NCBI RefSeq assembly: GCF_901472535.1
Contig: NZ_LR590470.1
Location: 806,001 to 870,000, forward strand
Source: Sphingobacterium daejeonense
GTDB taxonomy: Bacteria; Bacteroidota; Bacteroidia; Sphingobacteriales; Sphingobacteriaceae
DNA length: 64,000 nt
Direction of reading: 5' to 3'
Shown: piece after piece, positions 48,364-58,397 of the stretch
Numbering within the stretch: position 1 is the first letter of the stretch
How the letters are laid out: the number at the start of each line of letters is the position of its first letter
Translations under genes and position numbers: made by a program
Notes under the pieces: generated by a model
Databases searched by the model: none
What the model was told of the DNA's origin: nothing
What the model saw: the letters and a program-made list of their open reading frames with translations, nothing else

Positions 48364-49400
48364 TGGACAAAAATTTAAAAAACGATCTATTGATTCGTGC
48401 TGCGTTATCGCAGCCTACGGAGAGACCTCCAGTGTGGATGATGCGTCAAGCAGGAAGATTCATGAAAGAATATTGGGAAATCAAGAACAAATATTCCTTT
48501 CTAGAGATGTGCAAAACTCCTGAGATTGCTGCAGATGTTACCATGCTGCCAATAGACCTCTTGGGTGTTGATGCAGCTATTCTATTTTCGGATATCCTTG
48601 TTACGGCGGAAGCGATGGGTGGAGACCTATCTTTCGAGCAAGGTGTTGGGCCAAGATTTTCCAATCCGATCAGGACAGCAAAAGATGCTGAATACTTAAA
48701 TGTAGATTGTTTGGACAAATTGCAATATGTAGGTGATGCTATCCGTGTGATCCAAAATCGTCTAGATGGATTCGTTCCTTTGATTGGATTCGCAGGTGCC
48801 CCTTTCACCATTTTGAGCTATTTAGTAGAAGGTGGTTCTTCAAAAGACTTCAAATTGACGAAGACTTTTATGAACAATCAGCCCGAATTGGCACACAGCA
48901 TTTTACAAAAAATTGCAGATGTGACGGTAGACTATCTGAACATGCAAATTGAGGCTGGAGTGAATGCTTTACAATTATTCGATAGTTGGGCACTGGCTCT
49001 ATCATGGAATGATTATCAGGAATTCTCCCATAAATACAATAAATACATCATATCTAAACTGAATAGAAAAGATGTCCCAATCATTTCATTCAGTAAAGGA
49101 AGTTCTGTGTTTGCTCCGATTATGGCAGATGCAAATCCAGATGTAGTATCCGTGGATTGGAATGCAGACCTATTGAACATCAAAAAAGCCTTACCTCATA
49201 ATATGGCAGTTCAAGGAAACTTAGATCCATTTGTATTATATGCAGATAAGCCTGTTATCAAGAAAAAGATTTTAGAATTATTCGAGCGTATGCGTGGTGA
49301 GAATGGCTTTATCTTTAACCTTGGCCATGGTATTATGCCGGATATGCCTTTTGACAACGTTAAGTACGCTATTGACGTTATCAAAGAATTTAGATATTAA
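48363..49400 (+). CDS. hemE: Uroporphyrinogen decarboxylase
   Basis: 345 residues from a GTG start that overlaps the upstream stop. The signature PPVWMMRQAGRFMKEYWE near residue 20 and PLIGFAGAPFTILSYLVEGG near residue 140 are both present. HemE converts uroporphyrinogen III to coproporphyrinogen III in the heme pathway. A strong terminator follows, before hemJ. Confidence 0.97.
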   Translation: MDKNLKNDLLIRAALSQPTERPPVWMMRQAGRFMKEYWEIKNKYSFLEMCKTPEIAADVTMLPIDLLGVDAAILFSDILVTAEAMGGDLSFEQGVGPRFSNPIRTAKDAEYLNVDCLDKLQYVGDAIRVIQNRLDGFVPLIGFAGAPFTILSYLVEGGSSKDFKLTKTFMNNQPELAHSILQKIADVTVDYLNMQIEAGVNALQLFDSWALALSWNDYQEFSHKYNKYIISKLNRKDVPIISFSKGSSVFAPIMADANPDVVSVDWNADLLNIKKALPHNMAVQGNLDPFVLYADKPVIKKKILELFERMRGENGFIFNLGHGIMPDMPFDNVKYAIDVIKEFRY

Positions 49401-49410
49401 TATTATAAAC

Positions 49411-49451
49411 ATAGAAAAGGAGCCTCCACATTGTGAAGGCTCCTTTTCTAT
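49411..49451 (+). terminator. Terminator downstream of hemE
   Basis: A stem of about 14 bp (ATAGAAAAGGAGCC and its complement) plus CAC/GTG around TT. Confidence 0.85.
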
Positions 49452-49518
49452 GATATCATTACGTTAGCATGGCGTTAATTGAGGATATAATTTCTATTTT
49501 TGGTTATTAATAAGATTT

Positions 49519-50070
49519 ATGCTTTACTTATACGCGAAAGCGATACATATCATTTTTGTTATTTGTTGGATGGCAGGTTTGTTTTATATGCCTAGATTAT
49601 TCGTTTATCATACCGAGGCAAAACAAAAGACTGATATTGAATACCAAGTATTGCACAAACAGTTTGTGGTCATGGAGAACAGGCTGTGGTGGGTTATCAC
49701 AACTCCAGCGATGTACCTTACAATAGCATCAGCCCTGGTGATGTTATATGTAAACCCAGCATTGTTGACTGCAGGATGGATGCAAGTTAAGTTATGTTTC
49801 GTTGCTGCACTTGTTCTCTATCATTTCAAATCCCAGCAAATCATGCATCAGTTAAGAGATGAAAAATCAACATGGACATCCACTCAATTAAGGATGTGGA
49901 ATGAGGTGTCTACCATTATCTTATTTGCTATTGTATTTTTGGTCATCTTGAAATCCGCTTTTGGATGGATTTTTGGCGTAGTGGGAATTGTAGGATTAGG
50001 AATTGTACTCATGATACTTGTTAAGCTCTATAAAAAATACCGGAAGGCCAAGGGTGAGCAAGTAGATTAA
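49519..50070 (+). CDS. hemJ: Protoporphyrinogen IX oxidase HemJ-like membrane protein
   Basis: 183 residues, four or five membrane helices. It begins LYLYAKAIHIIFVICWMAGLFYMPRLFVYH with the conserved His in the first helix, then ENRLWWVITTPAMY and WMQVKLCFVAALVLYH, all HemJ features. HemJ oxidises protoporphyrinogen IX in bacteria lacking HemG/HemY. Position next to hemE supports the call, although a terminator separates the two. Confidence 0.88.
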   Translation: MLYLYAKAIHIIFVICWMAGLFYMPRLFVYHTEAKQKTDIEYQVLHKQFVVMENRLWWVITTPAMYLTIASALVMLYVNPALLTAGWMQVKLCFVAALVLYHFKSQQIMHQLRDEKSTWTSTQLRMWNEVSTIILFAIVFLVILKSAFGWIFGVVGIVGLGIVLMILVKLYKKYRKAKGEQVD

Positions 50071-50080
50071 TCAATATATT

Positions 50081-50587
50081 ATGAAGAAATTACTTTGGAT
50101 TTTATGTGCTTTTATTTTTCCATTAGCTCTTAATGCACAAGAACACGACTGGGCTTTTGGACTTTTTGGTGATCTAAAATTAGATGATGCCGCTTATGAT
50201 GCTAGTTTCGGGGTACAAGGTAAATATGACTTCAGCAACCATCAGTCTGTTCAAGCTCAAATCCACGGGAGGGGTGATCTTTTGGCTGTAGGTGCCGATT
50301 ATTTGGTGAATATCTTTGATAAGGAAAAATCGAATTTCAATATTTTTCTAGGAGCAGGCCTTGGTCAAGAATTCTTTACCTATGACTATTCAGTGGAAGG
50401 ACCTGATGACCAACCTATCCGTAGGAAAGAAAATTTTACGAAAGCTAATGGTCAGGTAGGATTGAGCTATTACTTTCCAACCGTAGACCTATCCTTATAC
50501 ACTGCTTATAAACTGAAGTATCAATTTAAGGATGGGATCACCGAGCCTAACTATGTCATGCTAGGTTTAAGATATCATATCTGGTAA
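50081..50587 (+). CDS. Small outer-membrane beta-barrel protein
   Basis: 168 residues with a signal peptide (KKLLWILCAFIFPLALNAQ). Alternating strands such as WAFGLFGDLKL, FNIFLGAGLGQEFF and a final YVMLGLRYHIW with C-terminal aromatic suggest an eight-stranded barrel. Family not identified. It starts 10 bp after hemJ and is probably on its transcript. Confidence 0.7.
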   Translation: MKKLLWILCAFIFPLALNAQEHDWAFGLFGDLKLDDAAYDASFGVQGKYDFSNHQSVQAQIHGRGDLLAVGADYLVNIFDKEKSNFNIFLGAGLGQEFFTYDYSVEGPDDQPIRRKENFTKANGQVGLSYYFPTVDLSLYTAYKLKYQFKDGITEPNYVMLGLRYHIW

Positions 50588-50598
50588 TGTTTTGGAGG

Positions 50599-52032
50599 TT
50601 AGATTCCTCCAAAACAGATATATTTTACTTCTATATATTCGTCTAAACCGTATTTAGATCCTTCTCTTCCGAGTCCTGATTGCTTAACTCCTCCAAAAGG
50701 AGCGGAGGCATTTGAAATCAGTCCAGTATTTACGCCAACCATTCCAGCTTCTAATTGTTCAGAAACCCTGAAACATTGATTTACATTCTCACTGAAGAAA
50801 TATGATGCCAAGCCAAAAGGAGTGTCATTAGCTAATTTAATAGCTTCATCTTCAGTTTTAAATTTAAACAATGCACATATAGGTCCAAAAGTTTCTTCTG
50901 TTGAAATCACGCTATCCTTTGGCATATCGATCAATACGGTAGGTTCATAGAATAGGCCCTTTATTGGTTTGCCACCTGTTGCTACTTTTGCTCCTTTGTC
51001 AATGGCATCTTGGACATGTTCTTCAACCTTTTTCAAGCCTTCAGAATTGATCAATGGGCCAACTTGTGTTCCTTTTTTAAGACCATCTCCAACAGCTAAG
51101 GCCTTAACGGCTTCCGTTAATTTCGTGCTGAATTCCTTGTAGACTTCTTCTTGAACATAAAATCTGTTGATGGACACACAGGTTTGTCCTGTATTTCTGA
51201 ATTTTCCTGAAACAGCACCTTTTACTGCCTTATCGATATCTGCGTTATTAAACACAATGAATGGAGCATTTCCACCAAGCTCTAATGATATACGCTTGAT
51301 AGTTGAAGCGGCTTGTTCCATTAACGTGCGCCCTACGGAAGTAGATCCTGTGAATGATATTTTTCTGATTTTTTCATTGGTTGCCAATTCCTTCCCAATT
51401 CCTTTGCTATCCTTAGAGGTAATAACATTGAATACCCCTTTAGGGATCCTGCTTTATCGGCTAACTTAGCTAAAGCAATTGCTGAGAATGGAGTTTGTGA
51501 AGCTGGTTTTAATACTACTGTACAACCTGCTGCCAATGCTGGTCCTACTTTGCGTGTTATCATAGCCAATGGAAAATTCCAAGGGGTAATGGCTGCCACC
51601 ACACCAACACCTTGTTTAATGGTTTGCATCCGGGTATTGCCTGCCAAAGAGGGGATAGTTTCTCCATAAGCTCTTTTTCCCTCTTCTGCAAACCAGTCAA
51701 TAAATGAATTGGCATAGTCTACCTCTGTCAATGATTCTTGGAGAGGTTTACCACTCTCTAAGGTCATAATTTTCAGCAAGTTCTTGTTTGTGTTCGTTGA
51801 TTAAATTATAAAGATTCCTGAGCATCTTGGATCGTTCGCCTACAGGGGTTGATTTCCAGACTTCCCAAGATTTATGGGCTGTATCGATGAATTTCTGACA
51901 ATCCTTAACAGTTAAGTCTGGCAATGAACCCACGGGTTTTAACGTGGATGGATTGATGACCTCAAATGTTTTTTTGGAACTGATAAACGCTCCGTTTAGA
52001 TATGCTTTTTCAATTAATAGGGAATTCTTCAT
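50599..52032 (-). CDS. gabD: NAD(P)-dependent succinate-semialdehyde dehydrogenase-like, two frameshifts
   Basis: An aldehyde dehydrogenase in three pieces. The N-terminus reads ...QELAE and resumes as IMTLESGKPLQESLTEVDYA; an extra A in a four-base run at 51770-51773 explains this. A missing base near 51447 causes the second break, after KLADKAG. Catalytic residues are intact: Glu in LELGGNAPFIVF and Cys in NTGQTCVSINRF, with the NAD segment SFTGSTSVGR. The two shifts cancel and give 477 codons, the normal size. ESGKP and the active-site motifs fit the GabD group. Confidence 0.88.
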
Positions 52033-52105
52033 AGTCTATTTTTTTATCGAACAATTGGTTTAAAGAAATGTTTATTCTAAAGTAGAACCATGGGGTTCAA
52101 AAACA

Positions 52106-52130
52106 AAATGGAGGTATAAAACCTCCATTT
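52106..52130 (-). terminator. Terminator of ribBA
   Basis: A 10-bp stem AAATGGAGGT with complement and a five-base loop; on the minus strand it is followed by a T-rich run. Confidence 0.8.
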
Positions 52131-52138
52131 CAATATTA

Positions 52139-53350
52139 TTAAAGATTATTTAGGGAATGTCCCATTTTATCTCTTTTTGTTTTCAAGTAACCTTCATTAT
52201 ATTTATTTGGAACGATTTCGATAGGCACATTGTCTACCACTTCCAAGCCGTATCCAATTAATCCAGCACGTTTTGTTGGGTTGTTTGACATCAATTTCAT
52301 TTTGTCACGCCCATATATCTCAATATTTGTGCTCCGACACCGTAATCACGTAAATCAGGTTTAAATCCTAATTGAAGATTTGCATCGACAGTATCTACAC
52401 CATTTTCTTGAAGCTTATAGGCCATGTAGCTTATTCACTAATCCTATCCCTCTACCTTCTTGATTCATGTATACAATAATACCTTTACCTTCTTTTTGGA
52501 TCATTTCCATAGATTTATGAAGTTGCGGTCCACAGTCACAACGGCAAGAACCAAAAATATCACCTGTCACACAAGAGCTGTGCACTCTCACCAAGATAGG
52601 TTCATCTTCATTCCATTCACCTTTGTAGAGTGCCAAATGTTGTTCGCCAGTATTCTTTTGAGTGAAGGCTTTCATTTTGAAATCTCCCCATTCCGTTGGC
52701 ATTTCAACACTTACTTCTTCTTTAATTAGGGTATCATGTTTCAGGCGGTACTCAATTAAATCCTCAATGGATACTATTTTCAAGTCGAAACGTTCAGCTA
52801 CTTTGATTAAGTCTGGTAAGCGTGCCATTTCACCATCATCCTTTAAGATTTCAACAAGTACACCTGCGGGTTCAAATCCTGCCAAACGAGCTAAGTCTAC
52901 AGATGCTTCTGTGTGACCTGTTCTTCGCAATACGCCCCCGTCTTTAGCTATCAAAGGGAAAATATGACCTGGACGACCTAATTCCTCCGGTCTGATATTT
53001 GGATCAATTAATGCTTTAATGGTTTTTGAACGGTCTGAAGCAGATATTCCTGTGGTACAGCCATATCCTTGAAGATCCACAGAAACAGTAAAATTAGTTT
53101 CATACACCGCAGTATTGGTATTTACCATCAATCCTAGGTTTAACTCCTTACAACGCTCCTCAGTTAAAGGTGCACAAACAAGGCCTCTACCATGGGTAGC
53201 CATGAAATTTATGATTTCTGGAGTAGCATTACGTGCTGCAGTGACAAAATCCCCCTCATTCTCACGGTCCTCATCGTCGACAACAATAATGACCTTTCCT
53301 GCTTTAATGTCCTCGATTGCTTCTTCAATCGTATTTAATTGGATTTTCAT
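52139..53350 (-). CDS. ribBA: Bifunctional DHBP synthase / GTP cyclohydrolase II, two frameshifts
   Basis: It makes both precursors of riboflavin. The RibB domain (residues 1-200) has [16 protein letters not shown] and the RibA domain has [20 protein letters not shown] (zinc Cys) and [16 protein letters not shown]. An extra base at 52420-52423 creates a false stop after NKLH, and a missing A in the run at 52300-52303 breaks the frame again before [21 protein letters not shown]. The true end is ...KMGHSLNNL. The shifts cancel and give 403 residues, the normal length. I see no FMN riboswitch upstream. Confidence 0.92.
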
Positions 53351-53544
53351 TTGCTTTTAATATTGTTACAAAGGTAGGGCTTATTAACCATTATTTTATA
53401 AGTATGTTGTCATAAATCTTGCCTCTACACTAAATACATACAGGGGAAAACTTATTTAAATTGGTTTGACAAATCATTTGTTGTTTAAACAATCATTTCA
53501 CTAAAATTAGAATATTCTCTTATAAAATCAAAATCTGAAAAGAA

Positions 53545-54521
53545 TTAAGATGAATGTTGAATCCTGAACTCTTGTGGTTTAATATGATAGTGATCAAAAT
53601 AAACCTTAGAGAAATGATGAGAATACTTAAAACCTGTCAAGAAAGCAATTTCCTTAATTTCTAAATCAGAATTTAATAAGAGATATTTTGCACGTTTTAA
53701 TTTTTGCTTTCTAATATAACTGAATACAGTATCATCAAATAAATCCTTGAACGCATTTTTCAATTTATATTCATTGATTCCGAATTTTCGGGTCAAAGTT
53801 TTTAAATGTAATTCTTCATGAAAATGCTCATCCAGGTAACTTTTTATATTTAACATAATTTCAATGTCATTCTGCGACCATTTCACAGCGTTTAGCTGAT
53901 TGTTTGCGCCGGCAAAAACAGTAATGATCAACTCTAGAGCTTTTGTCCTTATAAACTGTTTGGCAAATTCAGATTGATATCGATGATTCAGCAACTCATC
54001 GATTAATTTTTTTTGATGTTCATTAATCACTGATGCCTCACGGTAAAAGGTGTAATTCTTTAACAAAAAATGCTCTCGTAAATGCTTTTCAGAATAACCT
54101 TGAGTTTTAAGTAATTCAAATAAATAATCTTCCTCAATATGAATTCCAAGACTTTTCTAGAGCTGTTATACGCAATATATCCATTGGTCTTAGGGATATT
54201 GATAAATTGGTAATGGTTTCCTGGAATAACAATAGATTTATTGTTGACACTTTCAAAATTAGAGTTTCCTTCTATTTCAAACTGTACTTTGATCATTGGA
54301 AACTGGTGGTTCACTCTTAAGAGAAAGGGTTGATGTAGCTTCCACTCTTGAAAACTGACGGTTACCATGTCATCATGATACTTCATTAATTTGCCTTCAA
54401 AAAGTTCGTTATTAATTAATTTGAGCTCAAATCCATGGGTAAGTTGTTGATGATCAGAGGAATCTAAAAGTTCATGTAAATGATCTTTGCCATAGAGTTC
54501 TTTTAGTGTCACTGTCTTCAT
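53545..54521 (-). CDS. AraC-family transcriptional regulator, one frameshift
   Basis: The N-terminal half starts MKTVTLKELYGKDHLHELLD and carries a sensing domain. The C-terminal half has the two AraC helix-turn-helix units (LKTLTRKFGINEYKLKNAFKDLF and IKEIAFLTGFKYSHHFSKVYF). The frame breaks after SSRKVLE; a missing A at 54144-54145 explains it, and restoring it reads IHIEEDYLFELLKTQGYS through to the DNA-binding domain, 325 residues in all. It resembles siderophore-responsive regulators (PchR/YbtA type) and is divergent from a siderophore receptor gene. Confidence 0.88.
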
Positions 54522-54530
54522 TTTATCCTT

Positions 54531-54562
54531 TATATGTTGTCTTATATCCCTTAAATGTTATC
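54531..54562. promoter_or_regulatory. Direct repeat, candidate AraC-type operator
   Basis: TATATGTTGTC (54531) and TAAATGTTATC (54552) match at 9 of 11 positions and start 21 bp apart, two DNA turns, as expected for tandem AraC half-sites. They lie between the regulator start and the receptor's -7 box at 54582-54589. Confidence 0.55.
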
Positions 54563-54581
54563 ACTGGAATTTCAAATGTAA

Positions 54582-54589
54582 TACTTTTG
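54582..54589 (+). promoter_or_regulatory. Candidate -7 box for the siderophore receptor
   Basis: TACTTTTG matches TAnnTTTG, with no good TTTG at -33, as expected for an activator-dependent promoter. Confidence 0.5.
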
Positions 54590-54626
54590 CCTCATTATTT
54601 ATATTTAATCTAAATAAGTTTTATAT

Positions 54627-57089
54627 ATGTTTGGAAATTTTACTCAACAATTTTTAAAGGTTACATTAACGATTTCTATCTTAATCTTAATTCCAATTGT
54701 TTTATTAGCCCAACAGACGGGCATCATCCAAGGTGAGGTTTATACCATTGATGGTAAACCATTATCCTATGCTTCCATCCGCTTAAAGGATACACGTTAT
54801 AATACAGCCGTAGATGAAACGGGACATTATACATTAACTGCTCCTGTTGGCAAATATGTTCTACAAGTAACTTATGCAAATTATACGGTCGAAGAAGTTC
54901 CTGTAACCATTCAATCTGGACAAACTTTGCAAGTGGACCGTATAACGGTACAGTCCAATTCTACGCAATTAAGAGAAGTCATTGTATCGGATATCCAAAG
55001 GAATAAATACGCAAGGAAAGAAACTCAGGATATCGCGAGAATGCCCTTGGCAAATCTAGAAAATCCACAAGCATATAGTGTCATTACAAAAGAGTTGATC
55101 ATGGAAACGGCGGCAACAGATTATGTTTCTGCTTTAGGTCAAGTTCCTTCAGCTGTAGTTTCCAATGGTGTTAACGACAGTGGGAATGGCATATTATTGC
55201 GTGGTTTTTCGACTTTTAATTCAGGAATGGTTAGGAATGGCCTTCCGGTGAACACGAGAGCTGTATCTGAAATATTCAACTTAGAGAAGGTTGAAGTATT
55301 AAAGGGTCCTTCTGCAACACTTTTTGGTGCTCAAGTAACTTCATACGGTGGTGTGGTTAATAACGTTACCAAGAAACCATTCGAATCCTTCAGGGGAGAG
55401 GTAAGTTACATTACCGGAAGTTTTGGTATGAACAGGTTGACCGCAGATGTTAATGCGCCGTTAAATAAAGACAGGACAGCATTGGGACGTTTCAACGTCA
55501 TGGGAATGACCAATGATGGTTTTCAAAATGAAGGTAAGAGCAAGGCTTTTGGATTTGCGACCAGCTTATTGTTTAAAGCTGGAGCAAAGACCAATGTAAG
55601 GTTTGATGCTGATCTGTACAATTCTACAAAACCATTGGTAGCCTATTTACGAAATACAAATAAATTAACCATGTCAAATATGAAGGAATGGGATCTACCT
55701 TATGATCGATCCCTTACTTCAAATGATATCGCCACCAATAGGACCAACATTAACATTGGTGCCGAGATTGAGCACCAGATTTCAGAAAATTGGACTTCAA
55801 GAACTTCTTATTTGTACAATAACGCAGGAGACAAGGGTTCTGTATTTATGGTTCCCATGATTGTTGATGACAACAGAATTGAGCGTCGGTACAGAATATT
55901 TGATGATTACAGTCTGAATTTTTCCGTAATTCAGCAAAATTTCAATGGTTCTTATAAAGTAGGATCAGTAGAAAATAAGGTATTATTGGGGCTTGATGCG
56001 ACATTCTATACCAATAAAAACCTATATATGGTTCCATTCTTCGCTATCTATGACACGGTTTCTGTGAAGGATCAGGTTTGGAAACCATTGACTCGTTCTG
56101 AGGTTGATCTTTCCAGAGGTGATAGGAGTTTTGGTGATGGTATTGATGATAGCAAGTACAATGTATCTAGTGCTTATCTTTCTAATGTTACAAATATCTC
56201 GGATCGATTTTTCGTAATGCTGAGTGCTAGGGTTAATAGATTCCAACAAGGTACCATTAAATCTTATAGTCCGGGGCAGCCTGAAATAAAAGACGAGAAT
56301 GGTAAGGTAGAGCAAAGAGCAACACCAGAATCTTATACCGAGACTGAAGGCTATACTCAAGTCAATGTTTCTCCCAAAATCGGACTAGTATATCAACCTA
56401 TAAAAGACAAGGTTTCGATTTTTGCGAATTACATGAACAGTTTCACGAACATTGCTGCATCCAGAGGTATTGCCAATATTAATGATGATCCTGAACAAGC
56501 GGATATTATCAAGTGGAAACCAGAGCAAGCAAACCAAATTGAGGCCGGTGCAAAATTCGAGCTGATGGATGGTCTTATCAATGCTACGGTTAGTTATTAC
56601 AACATTAAGGTCACCAATAGGCTGATGGAAGTAACCACTGGGGTTAACATTCAGGACGGAGAGCAGAAAAGTGAGGGATTTGAAGTAGACCTCATTGCAA
56701 ACCCTGTAAGAGGTTGGAATATTATTGCAGGCTATGGATACAATGATAATAAATATGTGAAGAGTGAAGAAGGTATCCTTGGGAAAACACCGGCATGGAC
56801 TCCAAAACATGTAGCTAATTTATGGACATCATACAAATTCTTGGACAATGGAGTGAAAGGGTTGGGATTTGGAGCCGGATTTAATTATGTAGACAAAGTA
56901 TTGATGAATATTGCAGATGATTTCTATATCCCATCTTACGCAGTAATTAATGGTACTGTATTTTATGACCAGCCCAAATACCGTATAGGTGTAAAATTAA
57001 ACAACATTGCTAATATAAAATATTGGGATATGTATGGCAAACCGCAAAGGCCATTCGAATTCTTAGCTAATTTATCATTCAAGTTCTAA
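54627..57089 (+). CDS. TonB-dependent siderophore receptor
   Basis: 820 residues with a signal peptide ending near VLLAQQ. The order is a carboxypeptidase-regulatory-like sandwich (GIIQGEVYTIDGKPLSYAS, about residues 30-110), a plug domain with VLKGPSATLFGAQVTSYGGVVNNVTKKP, then the barrel ending RPFEFLANLSFKF. The VEVLKGPSATLFG-type plug motif and overall shape fit the ferrichrome/ferric-siderophore receptor group. With the adjacent AraC regulator and PepSY protein this forms a likely iron-uptake unit. Confidence 0.93.
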   Translation: MFGNFTQQFLKVTLTISILILIPIVLLAQQTGIIQGEVYTIDGKPLSYASIRLKDTRYNTAVDETGHYTLTAPVGKYVLQVTYANYTVEEVPVTIQSGQTLQVDRITVQSNSTQLREVIVSDIQRNKYARKETQDIARMPLANLENPQAYSVITKELIMETAATDYVSALGQVPSAVVSNGVNDSGNGILLRGFSTFNSGMVRNGLPVNTRAVSEIFNLEKVEVLKGPSATLFGAQVTSYGGVVNNVTKKPFESFRGEVSYITGSFGMNRLTADVNAPLNKDRTALGRFNVMGMTNDGFQNEGKSKAFGFATSLLFKAGAKTNVRFDADLYNSTKPLVAYLRNTNKLTMSNMKEWDLPYDRSLTSNDIATNRTNINIGAEIEHQISENWTSRTSYLYNNAGDKGSVFMVPMIVDDNRIERRYRIFDDYSLNFSVIQQNFNGSYKVGSVENKVLLGLDATFYTNKNLYMVPFFAIYDTVSVKDQVWKPLTRSEVDLSRGDRSFGDGIDDSKYNVSSAYLSNVTNISDRFFVMLSARVNRFQQGTIKSYSPGQPEIKDENGKVEQRATPESYTETEGYTQVNVSPKIGLVYQPIKDKVSIFANYMNSFTNIAASRGIANINDDPEQADIIKWKPEQANQIEAGAKFELMDGLINATVSYYNIKVTNRLMEVTTGVNIQDGEQKSEGFEVDLIANPVRGWNIIAGYGYNDNKYVKSEEGILGKTPAWTPKHVANLWTSYKFLDNGVKGLGFGAGFNYVDKVLMNIADDFYIPSYAVINGTVFYDQPKYRIGVKLNNIANIKYWDMYGKPQRPFEFLANLSFKF

Positions 57090-57163
57090 TTTGATTTTTC
57101 TAATGCCCAACTACTGCGAGGAGAAATTCTTGCGGTAGTTTATTTCTAATCACCTATCAAGAC

Positions 57164-58345
57164 ATGCAAAATTTCGAACTGAAAACAAAACCTAAGCCAG
57201 TCAGCAGTGCTGCACCTCCTAAAAAGAAGGGTAAAAATTGGTTTACCCGATTAAACGCTTGGTTACACCTGTGGCCATCCATAGTTTCTGGATTGATTGT
57301 AGTCTTTGTATGTCTTACAGGGACTATTATCGTTTATTGCGATGAAATATTGGAACTTTCAGCTGGTGATGCCAAGTATGTGGAATTGGGAGGTCCTAAA
57401 GCTACTGCGGATCAAATGATGGAATCTGTCCAGAAATTTAATCCTAACCTTGAAATCTCTCAATTGGTTTTTTTCAATGATCCTAAGAGATCGGTTAGGG
57501 CTAGAGCTTTCAATGAGGAAACCAAAAAATTAAATCTTATCTATATCAATCCCTATACAGCTGAAGTTTTGAAAGTCGATTATACCATACATTTCTTCTT
57601 TGTAACTGCGCATCTTCATTCCAATCTATTGGCGCATGCATTTGGAGGATGGGTTGTTTTAATTTCTACCGTAATCTTTCTGATTAGCTGCATTACAGGA
57701 TTGATCTTGTGGTGGCCGAAAAGATGGACGAAGAAGGCAAAACAGGATAGTTTCACGATCAAATGGAAAGCGAAGTTCAAAAGATTGAATTACGACCTTC
57801 ACAATGTTTATGGATTTTATTCGCTGTTGTTGTGTTTTATTCTAAGTGCTACAGGCATCATTATCTTTTTTCATGGCTCCTTAGGCACGGCTATTATCAC
57901 GTCATTTGGCGGGTCTGATGAGCATCTGGAGGCTGCATTGCCTGCAGAGGATAAATCAAAGACTTCCTTGGATCTTGCTCAATTTGCTTACCAAGCCTTG
58001 GAAAAAAATCCAGATAAGAAGAATGCATCCATTTGGCTTTATAGTCTCGATAATGTTGGTGCATATACCTTTCAGATGGGGGTATCAGGTTTAAAAAGCA
58101 CGGAAAACCTAGGTATGGAAGTCTATGATAAATATAACGGTCAACATATTGAGGTTGAAAGGCCATTTGTCCTACATGAAAAGGTAGAGAACTATGTTTG
58201 GCAATTGCATATGGGCCAATGGTGGGGACAATTCGGGAAATTATCAACGTTCTTGGCGGGGGTGATTGCCACTTCATTGCCAATTACAGGATTCTTAATC
58301 TGGTGGGGCAGAAGAAAGAAAAAAAAGAAAGTATCTAGAGCTTAA
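57164..58345 (+). CDS. PepSY-associated transmembrane protein
   Basis: 393 residues, four membrane helices (near 37-58, 155-180, 212-232 and 360-380) with PepSY-like soluble domains between. His residues near helix ends (HLWPSIVSG, HLHSNLLAHAFGGW, YDLHNVYGFYSL, VWQLHMGQWWG) could bind heme. Members of this family act as inner-membrane reductases for imported ferric siderophores. Position just after the siderophore receptor supports that; reductase activity is inferred. Confidence 0.88.
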   Translation: MQNFELKTKPKPVSSAAPPKKKGKNWFTRLNAWLHLWPSIVSGLIVVFVCLTGTIIVYCDEILELSAGDAKYVELGGPKATADQMMESVQKFNPNLEISQLVFFNDPKRSVRARAFNEETKKLNLIYINPYTAEVLKVDYTIHFFFVTAHLHSNLLAHAFGGWVVLISTVIFLISCITGLILWWPKRWTKKAKQDSFTIKWKAKFKRLNYDLHNVYGFYSLLLCFILSATGIIIFFHGSLGTAIITSFGGSDEHLEAALPAEDKSKTSLDLAQFAYQALEKNPDKKNASIWLYSLDNVGAYTFQMGVSGLKSTENLGMEVYDKYNGQHIEVERPFVLHEKVENYVWQLHMGQWWGQFGKLSTFLAGVIATSLPITGFLIWWGRRKKKKKVSRA

Positions 58346-58397
58346 CATCTTTATCTATGAAAACAATAAGCCATTCCATTAAATATAATCTATATAT

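Noticed and set aside
53351..53544. FMN riboswitch upstream of ribBA
   Set aside because: The conserved AGGGTGAAATTCCC-type core and paired elements are not present.
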